64,000 nt of DNA from Rikenella microfusus (GTDB lineage Bacteria > Bacteroidota > Bacteroidia > Bacteroidales > Tenuifilaceae), in assembly GCA_020722565.1 (NCBI GenBank), contig DYKO01000012.1, positions 28,739-92,738 of the forward strand, given 5' to 3'. The first letter of the stretch is position 1, and each line of letters starts with the position of its first letter. The position numbers and the translations under genes are program-made. This document shows, piece by piece, positions 41,952 to 51,923 of the stretch. The notes beneath the pieces were generated by a model. It saw nothing but the letters and a program-made list of their open reading frames with translations. It did not search any database and was not told where the DNA came from.

Positions 41952-42072
41952 ATCAGTAAAAAATTTTGCTCAAATTTAGTAAACATTACGTTACAGGGCC
42001 GGTTAATAAATGATTATGTTTAAGTTCAATTTATGCCAATCATTTTTTACCTTAGCAAAACACTTTGAGTTT

Positions 42073-42828
42073 ATGTCAACAATAAGAATTTCCGCCATAT
42101 CGTATTTAAACACAGCGCCTTTTGCTTATGGACTAAGGCATTCACCAATCTCAAAATCCATAGAGCTGCTTTACGGATATCCATTGGAATGCGCCCAGCG
42201 ACTAAAAAATGGTGAGGTTGATGTAAGCCTGCTCCCAGTGGGTTCTTTACCCAATTTTTCATCCTATAATTTTATTAGCGATTACTGTATTGGAGCAGAG
42301 GGTAAGGTACGAACGGTTGCATTGGTAACCAATTCACCTCTCAATCAGGTAAAAAAAATCTATCTTGACTATCAATCACGAACGTCCGTTCTTCTTATCA
42401 AAATACTATGCCGGGAAAAATGGGGCATTCAACCCGAATTCATCAACCTTAAACCAGAACAGAACTACCTAACCCTAATGGATGGCGAGGCTGCTGTATT
42501 AATTGGCGATAAGGTTTTTAGGGCTGAAAAGATTTTTAAACACATTTACGACCTTTCCAATGAATGGTATCAGGCCTATGGACTCCCCTTTGTTTTTGCG
42601 GTTTGGGTATCAATCCGGAGGTTCCCCGATGATTTTATTGCCGAATTCAATAAGGCACTACAACTGGGAATTAGTTCCATACCCCAGGCTATCGAAGAGT
42701 TCCAAAATTTAAGCATCAGCAAAGAAGAGTCCCTTGAGTATCTGCAAAAAAATATTTCATTCAAACTCGATGAACAAAAATTTAAGGCCGTTGAAAAATT
42801 TCTGTCGCTCATAAAATCGCTTCCATAA
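42073..42828 (+). CDS. mqnA: Menaquinone biosynthesis protein MqnA (chorismate dehydratase)
   Basis: ORF track 42010..42828; likely start MSTIRISAISYLNTAPFAYGL at 42073; DVSLLPVGSLP, IGDKVFRAEKIF, LPFVFAVWVS. Confidence 0.88.
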   Translation: MSTIRISAISYLNTAPFAYGLRHSPISKSIELLYGYPLECAQRLKNGEVDVSLLPVGSLPNFSSYNFISDYCIGAEGKVRTVALVTNSPLNQVKKIYLDYQSRTSVLLIKILCREKWGIQPEFINLKPEQNYLTLMDGEAAVLIGDKVFRAEKIFKHIYDLSNEWYQAYGLPFVFAVWVSIRRFPDDFIAEFNKALQLGISSIPQAIEEFQNLSISKEESLEYLQKNISFKLDEQKFKAVEKFLSLIKSLP

Positions 42829-42869
42829 TACCTTTTTTATATAACTTTACCAGTAAAATATTACCATCA

Positions 42870-44276
42870 ATGAGACCAAAAATATTTTGTGTTTTCCTAC
42901 TTATTATCTTGACCGTTGGATTTGTTCATCGGTTGATTGGTCAGGATAGCATACAACACAAAAAAATTATTTACAAGATAAACATAAAGGAAAATATAAT
43001 GCCTACGGCGTGGCGTATGGTAAAGGTTGGTTTTGATGAGGCAAAGAAAAAGAATGCCGATGTCATTTTAATCCATCTTAACACCTATGGTGGCATGGTT
43101 GATATGGCCGACTCCATTCGAACCAAAATACTCAACAGCACCATACCTGTATGGGTGTTTATTGATAATCAGGCAGCATCGGCTGGTGCGCTAATATCCC
43201 TAGCGTGCGACAGCATTTACATGCGAAAGGGCGGGAGTATTGGTGCTGCCACTGTTGTAGACCAATCGGGCAACGTGGTCCCCGATAAATTTCAGTCGTT
43301 CATGCGGAGCACCATGCGGGCAACCGCTGAAGCAAAAGGCTACGATACGATTATCACTGGTAATGACACCATTCTGAAGTGGCGGCGCGATCCACATATT
43401 GCCGAGGCCATGGTTGACCCATCAATCTACATAGAAGGAATTATCGACTCGGGCAAGGTTCTAACCTTTACAGCCGATGAGGCCATTAAACATGGATACT
43501 GTGAGGGAAATGCCGAATCGGTAAATGAAGTTATTGAGAAAGCCGGTATTAAATCATACCAAATTGAGGAGTTTCGTCCAACATGGCTCGATAAAATAAT
43601 TGGTTTTCTGACCAATCCTTTTGTATCTGGGATACTGATAATGATTATCATTGGTGGCATCTATTTTGAGCTGCAAACCCCCGGTGTGGGATTCCCATTA
43701 GCAGCTGCTGCAACAGCAGCCATACTCTATTTTGCACCATTTTACCTTGAAGGACTGGTTGAGCATTGGGAAATTCTAATCTTTATACTTGGCATAATTC
43801 TGGTTATGGTCGAAATTTTTGCCATACCCGGATTCGGCGTTATAGGAATATCGGGCATTATACTCATGGTTGCAGGGCTTACTCTGGCAATGATTGATAA
43901 TGAAATTTTCCGTAACCCTGTTAACTTTAACTTATTAACTATTCTGAAACCCTTTGGTATAGTAGTTTTCTCAATATTCATTGGACTAATTGGCAGCATA
44001 TTGCTGAGCAAGAAGCTGCTGACCTCTACCCTATTTCCAAATCTTGCGCTGCAGAACAATCTTAATGCCCAAGATGGATATGTTGGGATTGATGCAAAAA
44101 TAAAAAGCATGGTAGGTGCCGAAGGAATGGCTATTACAATGCTTCGGCCTTCTGGAAAAATTCAGTTAGGTAACGATTGGTTCGATGCAATTGCCGAGTT
44201 TGGCTATATTGAAAAGGGTTCCAAAATAAAGGTTTCAAGAGACGAAGCAGGTCAACTATACGTTATCAAAGCATAG
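42870..44276 (+). CDS. NfeD family membrane-bound ClpP-class serine protease
   Basis: 468 aa; HLNTYGGMVDMADSIRTKIL, FIDNQAASAGALISLACDSIYM (catalytic Ser), C-terminal TMs and OB-like NfeD domain. Confidence 0.93.
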   Translation: MRPKIFCVFLLIILTVGFVHRLIGQDSIQHKKIIYKINIKENIMPTAWRMVKVGFDEAKKKNADVILIHLNTYGGMVDMADSIRTKILNSTIPVWVFIDNQAASAGALISLACDSIYMRKGGSIGAATVVDQSGNVVPDKFQSFMRSTMRATAEAKGYDTIITGNDTILKWRRDPHIAEAMVDPSIYIEGIIDSGKVLTFTADEAIKHGYCEGNAESVNEVIEKAGIKSYQIEEFRPTWLDKIIGFLTNPFVSGILIMIIIGGIYFELQTPGVGFPLAAAATAAILYFAPFYLEGLVEHWEILIFILGIILVMVEIFAIPGFGVIGISGIILMVAGLTLAMIDNEIFRNPVNFNLLTILKPFGIVVFSIFIGLIGSILLSKKLLTSTLFPNLALQNNLNAQDGYVGIDAKIKSMVGAEGMAITMLRPSGKIQLGNDWFDAIAEFGYIEKGSKIKVSRDEAGQLYVIKA

Positions 44277-44280
44277 GACT

Positions 44281-44718
44281 ATGAGCAAAATTGTGATTCG
44301 GGATTTCACACCCGCCGATTTTGAAGGCTTGAGTGAAGTGTGGCAGCTCACCAACCTGGGCAACCCAGCAAGAGGCGACAACCTGCAAATTATAATGCAA
44401 AGCATTGCCATGGGCGGTAAGTTACTTGTGGCCGTAGACGAGAGTAACAAGGTTATCGGAACCAATTGGATGACCTTTGATGGTCGTCGAATACACCTTC
44501 ACCATTTTGGTGTACACCCCGATTACCAGCGCAAAGGAATAGGCAAAATGCTTACCCGCGAATCGCTTCGATTTGTGAAGATAAAAGGCTACCAAGTAAA
44601 ACTTGAGGTGCACCGCAATAACCTGCCTGCAATCAACCTTTATAAACAATTTGGATTTCAGTATCTGGGCGATTACGACGTTTATATTATTAGGAATTTA
44701 AGTAAAATAGAGGCTTAG
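44281..44718 (+). CDS. GNAT family N-acetyltransferase
   Basis: 145 aa; LHHFGVHPDYQRKGIGKMLTRESLRFVK acetyl-CoA motif A, AINLYKQFGFQYLGDYDVY. Confidence 0.93.
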   Translation: MSKIVIRDFTPADFEGLSEVWQLTNLGNPARGDNLQIIMQSIAMGGKLLVAVDESNKVIGTNWMTFDGRRIHLHHFGVHPDYQRKGIGKMLTRESLRFVKIKGYQVKLEVHRNNLPAINLYKQFGFQYLGDYDVYIIRNLSKIEA

Positions 44719-44731
44719 CCGCCTCTATTTT
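44705..44731 (+). terminator. Rho-independent terminator
   Basis: AAAATAGAGGC-ttagcc-GCCTCTATTTTTT. Confidence 0.75.
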
Positions 44732-45353
44732 TTATTTACCCACCCGTGTTATTGTTCATTATTGGATACTAAGCTGATTTAAGTCGAAGTCCCCCTTTAA
44801 TTTATCCTAATGCTTCCAAAACCTTGGGCTGGTTTTTAGTCAGGGAACCGGACAAAAAATGTTAATATTTCCCGAAATAATATATAAATCCATGGCTGCC
44901 CAGGTCATTTTGGAAACCTGCCCCATTAATAACTTGATATATCCAAAACCATTACCAAGAACAAGGGTGCACGTACAAATAACCACTGGCTTTCGACCAC
45001 TACATGGCGATAATCGCCAGCTGAAACAGGAATTAAGCGATACTCCTTTGCAACGTAAAGTTAGCGCCTAAAATAAGGTAAATAATATCCTTTGCACTAA
45101 TTACCGATGACTTAGTCCGTTTCCCATCAGTAAAACGGTTTATTCCGCTTGCAGCCCAGCACAAATTAAAAATTTACCACAGCTACAGCCAAATAGTATC
45201 AAGTTCAAAGACCAATGCACCGCTGGTAGAGATTCTCATTAATTTCCCCATAAGATTTTTAAAATCAGCGCAGTGTAACTACCTGAAAACATTATGATTA
45301 ACAGTATAAGCGCCAAGTGTATTCAACGGCTACTCAATTGGAATTCTATTGGT

Positions 45354-46394
45354 TTAGCGGTAAATTTTTTCCTTGTTAAGAGCGCGGCGATATGCCTCTG
45401 CATTTCGGTTATGCTCGCTTAATGTTTTGGCAAAAACATGCCGTCCTGAGAAATCGGAAGATGCACAGAAGTAAAGGTAGCTATGTTTTTGGGAATTAAG
45501 AACAGCATCAATAGCACGGGTTGATGGAATACGAATGGGGCCTGGTGGAAGGCCTCTGTATTTATAGGTATTGTAAGGAGAATCAACCATAAGGTGACGG
45601 GTAAGAATTCTTCGTAACGAAAAATAGCCAACAGCAAACTTTACTGTTGGGTCGGCCTGTAAGGGCATACCCTTACTTAGGCGATTCAGATAAACACCGG
45701 CAATAATTGGCATTTCATCGGTTACATTTGTTTCTTCCTCAACAATTGATGCCAAAATTGACACTTCAACCCATGTTAACGAAAGATTTCGTGCTTTCAT
45801 AGCTCGTTGCTCATTCCAGAATCGGCGGTACTCCTTTTGCATTCGGTTTATGAAACCAATAGCATTGGTATTCCAGTAAAACTCGTAGGTATTGGGGATG
45901 AACATGACCATAAAGGTTTGCTGGCTAAATCCTCTGTTTGCAGCAACAGTATCGCTTAAAAAGAAATTTAGGAGGGTTACTGAATCGGCTTCAATTTGAT
46001 TTGAAATTCTACCGGCCAATTGGTGCCAGCTTCTCATACCGGTAAAGGTAACCCTAACGGGTTTCTGATGCCCCGCCTTAAGCATAGCGACAATTGCCCT
46101 GTTGCTCATTCCCGGTTTAATAACATAACTTCCTGGTTTTATTGCTTTTGTATATCCATAATAATCCGCTACCCTTTCAAAACTCTTAAAATCTCTTAAT
46201 ACCTTAGAGCTCATTAGGACCTTTTTGACATCTTCAAAGTTTGAAAAGGTAGGGATATAAATTCTGGCCTCCTTTATAATAAGGGTATTAGCGCCTATGA
46301 ATGTTCTATAATATTTGTATAATACTCCCATTCCAATGGAAAATCCTATAATACCCAAAAGCAAAACTATTCGGAGTAATCTTTTAGTTTTCAT
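45354..46394 (-). CDS. mltG: Endolytic murein transglycosylase MltG (YceG)
   Basis: ORF track to 46412; likely start MKTKRLLRIVLLLG at 46394; LASIVEEETNVTDEMPIIAGVYLNRLSKGMPLQADPTVKFA, SPYNTYKYRGLPPGPI. Confidence 0.94.
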   Translation of the reverse strand: MKTKRLLRIVLLLGIIGFSIGMGVLYKYYRTFIGANTLIIKEARIYIPTFSNFEDVKKVLMSSKVLRDFKSFERVADYYGYTKAIKPGSYVIKPGMSNRAIVAMLKAGHQKPVRVTFTGMRSWHQLAGRISNQIEADSVTLLNFFLSDTVAANRGFSQQTFMVMFIPNTYEFYWNTNAIGFINRMQKEYRRFWNEQRAMKARNLSLTWVEVSILASIVEEETNVTDEMPIIAGVYLNRLSKGMPLQADPTVKFAVGYFSLRRILTRHLMVDSPYNTYKYRGLPPGPIRIPSTRAIDAVLNSQKHSYLYFCASSDFSGRHVFAKTLSEHNRNAEAYRRALNKEKIYR

Positions 46395-46480
46395 CAATAT
46401 TAATTTAATCAAACATCAATATAATAAAAGCATCGTTTCTCACCAAAGAATCGATGCTAAATATTAAAGATATAAAAAGA

Positions 46481-47674
46481 TTACTGAAGCATTGATACAG
46501 CCTTACGAACCCGCTCAATAGCTTGTTTCAATTTATCGTCGGAAGTGGCATACGACAAGCGTATGCAGCTGGGTGAGCCAAATGCTGAACCGGGAACCAC
46601 TGCCACATGTGCGTAATTAAGCAGAAACATAGCCAAATCGTCGGATGAGTTGATGGTTTCACCGTTGTAGCTCTTACCAAAAAGTGATGAAATTTCAGGA
46701 AAGATATAAAATGCACCCTGAGGCTTGTTGAGCCTAAATCCAGGAATAGATGAAAACCCTTCATACATCAAATCGCGACGGCGCCGAAAAGCCTCTCGCA
46801 TTTGGCGGGTGTATTCCCCATCGGAGTTAAAAGCAGCAACGGCTGCTTTTTGGGCAATGCTGCAAACCCCCGATGTTTGTTGACCCTGCAACTTCTCGCA
46901 GGCTTTTGCTATCCATTTTGCCGATGCAGAAAAACCAATTCGCCAACCCGTCATGGCATAACCCTTTGAAACACCATTGATAATAACCACCCTATCGCGA
47001 AGGGATTCGAATTGGGCAATGCTTTCATGCTTTCCAATAAAATTGATATGTTCGTAGATTTCGTCTGATATAATGATGATATTGGGGTGTTTCTCAAGAA
47101 CCGATGCAATAGCCTTTAGCTCATCGTAGGAGTAAACACTTCCGGATGGGTTGGAAGGCGAACAAAGTAGCAATGCCCTTGTTTTTGGGGTAATTGCAAC
47201 TTCAAGCTGCTGAGGGGTAATTTTAAAATCAGTTTCTACTGTGGTATTTATTATCACACTTTTACCCTCTGCAAGTTTAACCAATTCAACATAGCTAACC
47301 CAATAGGGCGCAGGAACTATCACTTCGTCATCCTTATCAACCACACACATTAACACATTCGAAAGGCTATGCTTGGCTCCACCCGAAACCACAATTTGGT
47401 CGGACTGGTAATCAAGACCGTTTTCACGCTTCAACTTCCCGCAAATGGCCTCCAGCAAATCCTTATATCCGGCAACGGGGGTATAAAAGGAATAGTTCTG
47501 ATCAATAGCTTTTTTAGCAGCCTCCTTTACAAAATCGGGGGTAGTAAAATCGGGTTCACCTACACTGAGACTAATAACATCAATGCCCAGAGCAGCAAGT
47601 TCACGCGACTTTTTCGACATAGCAATGGTTTGCGATTCTTCAAGGGCGGCTATACGGGCTGAAACTTTCTCCAT
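46481..47674 (-). CDS. Class I PLP aminotransferase (aspartate aminotransferase-like)
   Basis: 397 aa; SVGEPDFTTPDFVKEAA, LLLCSPSNPSGSVYS, INGVSKGYAMTGWRIGF. Confidence 0.95.
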   Translation of the reverse strand: MEKVSARIAALEESQTIAMSKKSRELAALGIDVISLSVGEPDFTTPDFVKEAAKKAIDQNYSFYTPVAGYKDLLEAICGKLKRENGLDYQSDQIVVSGGAKHSLSNVLMCVVDKDDEVIVPAPYWVSYVELVKLAEGKSVIINTTVETDFKITPQQLEVAITPKTRALLLCSPSNPSGSVYSYDELKAIASVLEKHPNIIIISDEIYEHINFIGKHESIAQFESLRDRVVIINGVSKGYAMTGWRIGFSASAKWIAKACEKLQGQQTSGVCSIAQKAAVAAFNSDGEYTRQMREAFRRRRDLMYEGFSSIPGFRLNKPQGAFYIFPEISSLFGKSYNGETINSSDDLAMFLLNYAHVAVVPGSAFGSPSCIRLSYATSDDKLKQAIERVRKAVSMLQ

Positions 47675-47780
47675 AACACATTTATTTTAGGAAGTAAAAA
47701 AAATCTTTTACTAAATTTATAGCTTCAAAATTACACTTTATTGTCCATTATAAACGTTAAGTGTTTAAAAACATTAATTC

Positions 47781-48296
47781 ATGTTTTCCGAAATACTAAA
47801 AATCACCCTTCCGGCCCTATTCGTTTTTCTGGCGGGCTATCTGGCACTTAGGGCAATGATCAAAAACGAGACCCGACGTCAGAAATCGGAGCTAATGTTC
47901 AATAGCATGAAAATTTCGCTACCAATAAGGCTGCAGGCATATGAAAGGTTAACACTGCTAATGGAGCGCATCTCGCCCGAATCGGTTATTATTAGGGTTA
48001 ATCAAAATGGTATGCTTGCCAGCGACTTGCAATCGGCCCTACTCAGCAATATTAGAGCCGAATGGGAGCATAACCTTTCACAGCAGCTATACGTTAGCAA
48101 CGAGGCTTGGGAACTTGTAAAGAATGCCAAGGAGAATATTATTAAGTTGATAAATATTTGTGCCGATAAGGTAGCTCCCAACGACAGCGGCTATGACCTG
48201 AGCAGGAAAATCTTGGAACTATACGCTGAACTGGAAATTAACCCTACTGCTCTGGCAATCGATTTTCTTAAAAAGGAAATTAAAGAGTTCCTATAG
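47781..48296 (+). CDS. Conserved hypothetical membrane-anchored protein
   Basis: 171 aa; N-terminal TM (ILKITLPALFVFLAGYLALRAMI), then SLPIRLQAYERLTLLMERISP. Confidence 0.78.
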   Translation: MFSEILKITLPALFVFLAGYLALRAMIKNETRRQKSELMFNSMKISLPIRLQAYERLTLLMERISPESVIIRVNQNGMLASDLQSALLSNIRAEWEHNLSQQLYVSNEAWELVKNAKENIIKLINICADKVAPNDSGYDLSRKILELYAELEINPTALAIDFLKKEIKEFL

Positions 48297-49115
48297 CTAT
48301 TCCAAGATTTTTTTTACCGCATAGCAGAAACCCGCTTCGTTATTCGAAGGAACATTTTTAAACTTTTGTCTTAAATCCATTGGTGCATTTTCAACAATAA
48401 AAGCATCACCCGCAAGTTCCAACATGTCTAAATCGTTAAAATCGTTGCCCAATGCTAACACGTTACTGGGTAGAGCACCGTTTAAATAGCGGCAAAGCCA
48501 CTTAACGCCACCAGCCTTGGAAACATCCTGCGGAAGAATCTCCAACCAAATCGATTTTCCATCGATTGGAGAAGTAGCCCTGATGAAATGGACATCGGGT
48601 AAATGTTGTGTTATACTATTAAACCTATTGACATCGGGAGGTAAAATTGCTATCACCTGCGACGCAGGTGATGGAAAAGGCAACCCAACTATGAGCGGTT
48701 GAGCGTATTCGCTATAAAGGCTAATCCTTTGCAGAAAATCAGAATTGTTGGGACCTGCTTGATAGTAGTAGAAATAGTGGTTAAAGGGTATGGGATCATG
48801 TACCATAAAATCGACCTGCATTTCAATGAGTTGGTCAATTATTTGCTGAACCTGCCCGGCTGTAAGATGATTGGAATGAATTATCGATTTGTCGGACCAA
48901 CGAATTACTCCTGCACCAGAAGAAAAAATAAGAAAATCGATGGGGAAACCGGATGGCAAAACTTTTGCTGCTGAATAGGGAGAACGCCCAGTTGCAATTA
49001 CCCTGGTAATACCCTTTTCCCCAAGTTTACGTAAGGCATCAATATCTGAATCGTTGAATTTTGAATCAGAGCGCAGTAGAGTACCGTCGAGGTCAGTCAC
49101 TACAATACTAATCAT
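48297..49115 (-). CDS. HAD superfamily (Cof-type) hydrolase
   Basis: 272 aa; VVTDLDGTLLRSDSKF, VIATGRSPYSA, ALGNDFNDLDMLELAG. Confidence 0.93.
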   Translation of the reverse strand: MISIVVTDLDGTLLRSDSKFNDSDIDALRKLGEKGITRVIATGRSPYSAAKVLPSGFPIDFLIFSSGAGVIRWSDKSIIHSNHLTAGQVQQIIDQLIEMQVDFMVHDPIPFNHYFYYYQAGPNNSDFLQRISLYSEYAQPLIVGLPFPSPASQVIAILPPDVNRFNSITQHLPDVHFIRATSPIDGKSIWLEILPQDVSKAGGVKWLCRYLNGALPSNVLALGNDFNDLDMLELAGDAFIVENAPMDLRQKFKNVPSNNEAGFCYAVKKILE

Positions 49116-49443
49116 GTAGATATAGAAAGATTTCTACAAAGATAACGGATTGCATGCTAACAATAGCGACCAGCAGAGCCCTTTGCAAAAGGCTTTTAGT
49201 AAAAGTTTTTTTGGAGGGAGCGGCCAGATTGCTATCAGTTTCTGCTACCAACAAAACCGACACATCGTCGTTGATATTACATTAGAAAAATCTTCTGAAA
49301 CAACAACCTAAACGGATTGAATCTTATTAATATTTATTTAAAAAAAAGAATTTATTCTTGTTAAAAAATTGTTAAACCATTTTTAATTTTTAATTTCATT
49401 TACTATATTTAAGGTGTTAAAACAATTTAAAAACCATTTAATT

Positions 49444-49704
49444 ATGACTAAAATAATCACATTTAATGAGCTCAGGAGGGTTAAGGATAACCTTCCTGAT
49501 GGTAGCATGCAGATAATTGCGGACAGGTTGAACATGAATGTTGAAGCTGTCCGCAATTATTTTGGCGGAACCAACTACAAAGAGGGAGGAACTGTAGGTT
49601 TTCATCTGGAACCGGGGCCCGATGGTGGAATTGTTACACTGGACGACACAACAATACTTGATATGGCATATGAAATCATCGCCAAAACAAAAGAGATTGC
49701 CTAA
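49444..49704 (+). CDS. Small HTH-like DNA-binding protein
   Basis: ORF track 49414..49704; likely start MTKIITFNELRRVKDNLPDGSMQIIADRLNMNVEAVRNYFGG at 49444; IADRLNMNVEAVRNYF resembles a helix-turn-helix. Confidence 0.75.
   Translation: MTKIITFNELRRVKDNLPDGSMQIIADRLNMNVEAVRNYFGGTNYKEGGTVGFHLEPGPDGGIVTLDDTTILDMAYEIIAKTKEIA
49513..49560 (+). repeat. Perfect 14-bp inverted repeat within the HTH-like CDS
   Basis: ATAATTGCGGACAG (49513-49526) / CTGTCCGCAATTAT (49547-49560), 20-nt spacer. Confidence 0.95.
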
Positions 49705-49725
49705 ACAATAATCGATTACTTATCG

Positions 49726-49753
49726 TAAAAGCAGGAAATTATTCCTGCTTTTT
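49726..49753 (+). terminator. Rho-independent terminator of the HTH-like gene
   Basis: AAAAGCAGGAA-atta-TTCCTGCTTTTTT. Confidence 0.8.
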
Positions 49754-49785
49754 TATTTATTTTGTAAAAATTTATTCCATTAGAT

Positions 49786-50649
49786 ATGGAAACGCTACTA
49801 AATACTATTCATAAAATTGAGGATAAGCATCTTTACCTGCTTTATTCATCGCTAAATACAATATTTAAGGATACACGGCTTCCCTCACACGATCTTCAGC
49901 ACCATATTAGGGTATGGCTACACTGCCGAGGACTTATGATTGAGCTGCATAAAGCAGGACTAAGTATTGATGAAACACTTATTGAAAAGGCTCTGATAGC
50001 ATGCTTCTTCCACGATACTGGACTAACCGTTACCCTGGACGAGCAACATGGTTACAGTAGCGCACAATTCTGTAAGAACTACCTTGAAAACCACCTATCA
50101 ATCCTAACCAATGCCGAAAAAAACGAAATAATTACTGCCGTTGAGCTTCACGATGACAAATCGGTGAAAGCTAAGCCGGTAACCAAACCCGATGAAATGC
50201 TGCAGTTAAATCTTCTGGTATCAACCGCCGATGACCTAGATGCACTGGGCTTTATTGGCGTTTTTAGATACATTGAAATATACCTTAAAAGAGGAATAGA
50301 CTTAAAAGAGCTTCCCCGCAAGGTAACCCATAACCTACGTAACCGATTTACCAGTTTTACCAATGCCTATTCATCGCTACATCGGTATGCCGACAGGCAA
50401 CGCTTACGCTATCATGAAACCATCGACTTTTTTACACGATTGGAGGCTGATATTTCAGAAAACAGTAACTCAACGGATAGTCCACTTCATGTAACTAAAA
50501 TCCTAAAACAGAAATTAGTTGTTGAAAGTAGTAGCATTGATGAAACCATAACTTACGCTCTCAAAACCCAAACCGCACCCTACCCTTCATCATTTTTTAC
50601 AAAACTTCGCAGCGAACTTGAAGTTACCACAGCTATTCCCATTTACTAA
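49786..50649 (+). CDS. HD-domain protein (putative phosphohydrolase)
   Basis: 287 aa; H...RVWLHCRGLM, ACFFHDTGLT (HD), EIITAVELHDDKS, STADDLDALGFIGVFRY. Confidence 0.85.
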   Translation: METLLNTIHKIEDKHLYLLYSSLNTIFKDTRLPSHDLQHHIRVWLHCRGLMIELHKAGLSIDETLIEKALIACFFHDTGLTVTLDEQHGYSSAQFCKNYLENHLSILTNAEKNEIITAVELHDDKSVKAKPVTKPDEMLQLNLLVSTADDLDALGFIGVFRYIEIYLKRGIDLKELPRKVTHNLRNRFTSFTNAYSSLHRYADRQRLRYHETIDFFTRLEADISENSNSTDSPLHVTKILKQKLVVESSSIDETITYALKTQTAPYPSSFFTKLRSELEVTTAIPIY

Positions 50650-51923
50650 TGCAGAGCCAAGCATACGATGTTATTGTTGTTGGGGCAGGCCCGGCAGGCC
50701 TTATTGCTGCTGGAAAAGCAGCTATTGATGGCGCAAGGGTTGCTGTGATTGAAAAAATGGAAAAACCGGCCCGCAAGCTACGTATTACTGGGAAAGGTCG
50801 ATGTAATATTACCAATAACAAAAACTACAGCGATTTTTTTAGGGAAATTACTCCCAACCCTAAATTCCTTTCCAAAGCTTTTGGATCATTTTTTAGCCAA
50901 GATATTATAACACTTCTTGAAAAACAGGGTGTAAAAACCATCGTGGAACGAGGACAACGTGTTTTTCCAAAATCAGGAAAGGCTTGGGACGTAGCCAATG
51001 CCATAGAACGTTGGGCAATTAAGCAGGGAGTAGAAATCATTCTGAAATCAAAAGTTACCCAAATAATTCAAAAAGGCAATAAGGTCTCCGAGGTTGCTGT
51101 TGTAAACGCAGATAAAAAAAGAATTATGTATGCGGCAAAAAGCGTAGTGATTGCAACAGGGGGAAAATCTTATCCAGCCACCGGCTCAACCGGCGATGGT
51201 TACCAATTGGCACAGGAGCTAGGGCATACAATTACCCATCTACGCCCATCACTTACAGGATTAGAAACCCACCCCAGAATTCCAAAAGCGAAGGGATTAA
51301 CCCTGAAAAATGTTGAAACGTTCCTTGTTTCAAATAACAATGTCATAGCAAAAGAATTTGGAGAAGTAGAGCTAACGGAGTATGGCCTTGATGGCCCATC
51401 GATACTTAAATTAAGTTTGAAAGCCATTGATGAGTTCACAAGCGGCAATGAGGTTAAGATTTGCCTGGACCTAAAACCTGCTCTTGATGAAGTAAAACTT
51501 GACAAGCGTATTTTAAGAGATATAAATCAACCTGGCTATAACAGCTGCGAAAAGCTAATCAGGGGATTAGTCCCACAACAGCTGGTGGAGTACATTACCT
51601 CTAAGATGGGAACTAATTCCAAAATGCATGCATCTCAGCTAACAGCTGCAGAACGTAAAAAGTTGATAAAAACGCTAAAGGAACTTACTTTCACCATGAC
51701 GGGCTATAGGGGATGGAGCGAGGCAATTGTAACAGCTGGAGGCATATCGCAAGAAGAAATTGATAGCAATACCATGCAATCGAAGAAAGTTAAAGGGCTA
51801 TTCTTTTCAGGCGAAATAATTGATGTTTCGGGTAATACGGGCGGGTATAACCTGCAAATAGCCTTTTCCACCGGTTGGTTGGCCGGGAAATCGGCAGCCA
51901 ATTATGCACGAAGTGCTACCTAA
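50649..51923 (+). CDS. NAD(P)/FAD-dependent oxidoreductase (HI0933/YhiN family)
   Basis: 424 aa; VIVVGAGPAGLIAAGKAA, KLRITGKGRCNITN, SGEIIDVSGNTGGYNLQIAFSTGWLAG. Confidence 0.95.
   Translation: MQSQAYDVIVVGAGPAGLIAAGKAAIDGARVAVIEKMEKPARKLRITGKGRCNITNNKNYSDFFREITPNPKFLSKAFGSFFSQDIITLLEKQGVKTIVERGQRVFPKSGKAWDVANAIERWAIKQGVEIILKSKVTQIIQKGNKVSEVAVVNADKKRIMYAAKSVVIATGGKSYPATGSTGDGYQLAQELGHTITHLRPSLTGLETHPRIPKAKGLTLKNVETFLVSNNNVIAKEFGEVELTEYGLDGPSILKLSLKAIDEFTSGNEVKICLDLKPALDEVKLDKRILRDINQPGYNSCEKLIRGLVPQQLVEYITSKMGTNSKMHASQLTAAERKKLIKTLKELTFTMTGYRGWSEAIVTAGGISQEEIDSNTMQSKKVKGLFFSGEIIDVSGNTGGYNLQIAFSTGWLAGKSAANYARSAT

Noticed and set aside
44859-45071. 70-aa plus-strand ORF in the intergenic region before mltG
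   Set aside because: No recognisable motif, no clear ribosome-binding context; treated as spurious.
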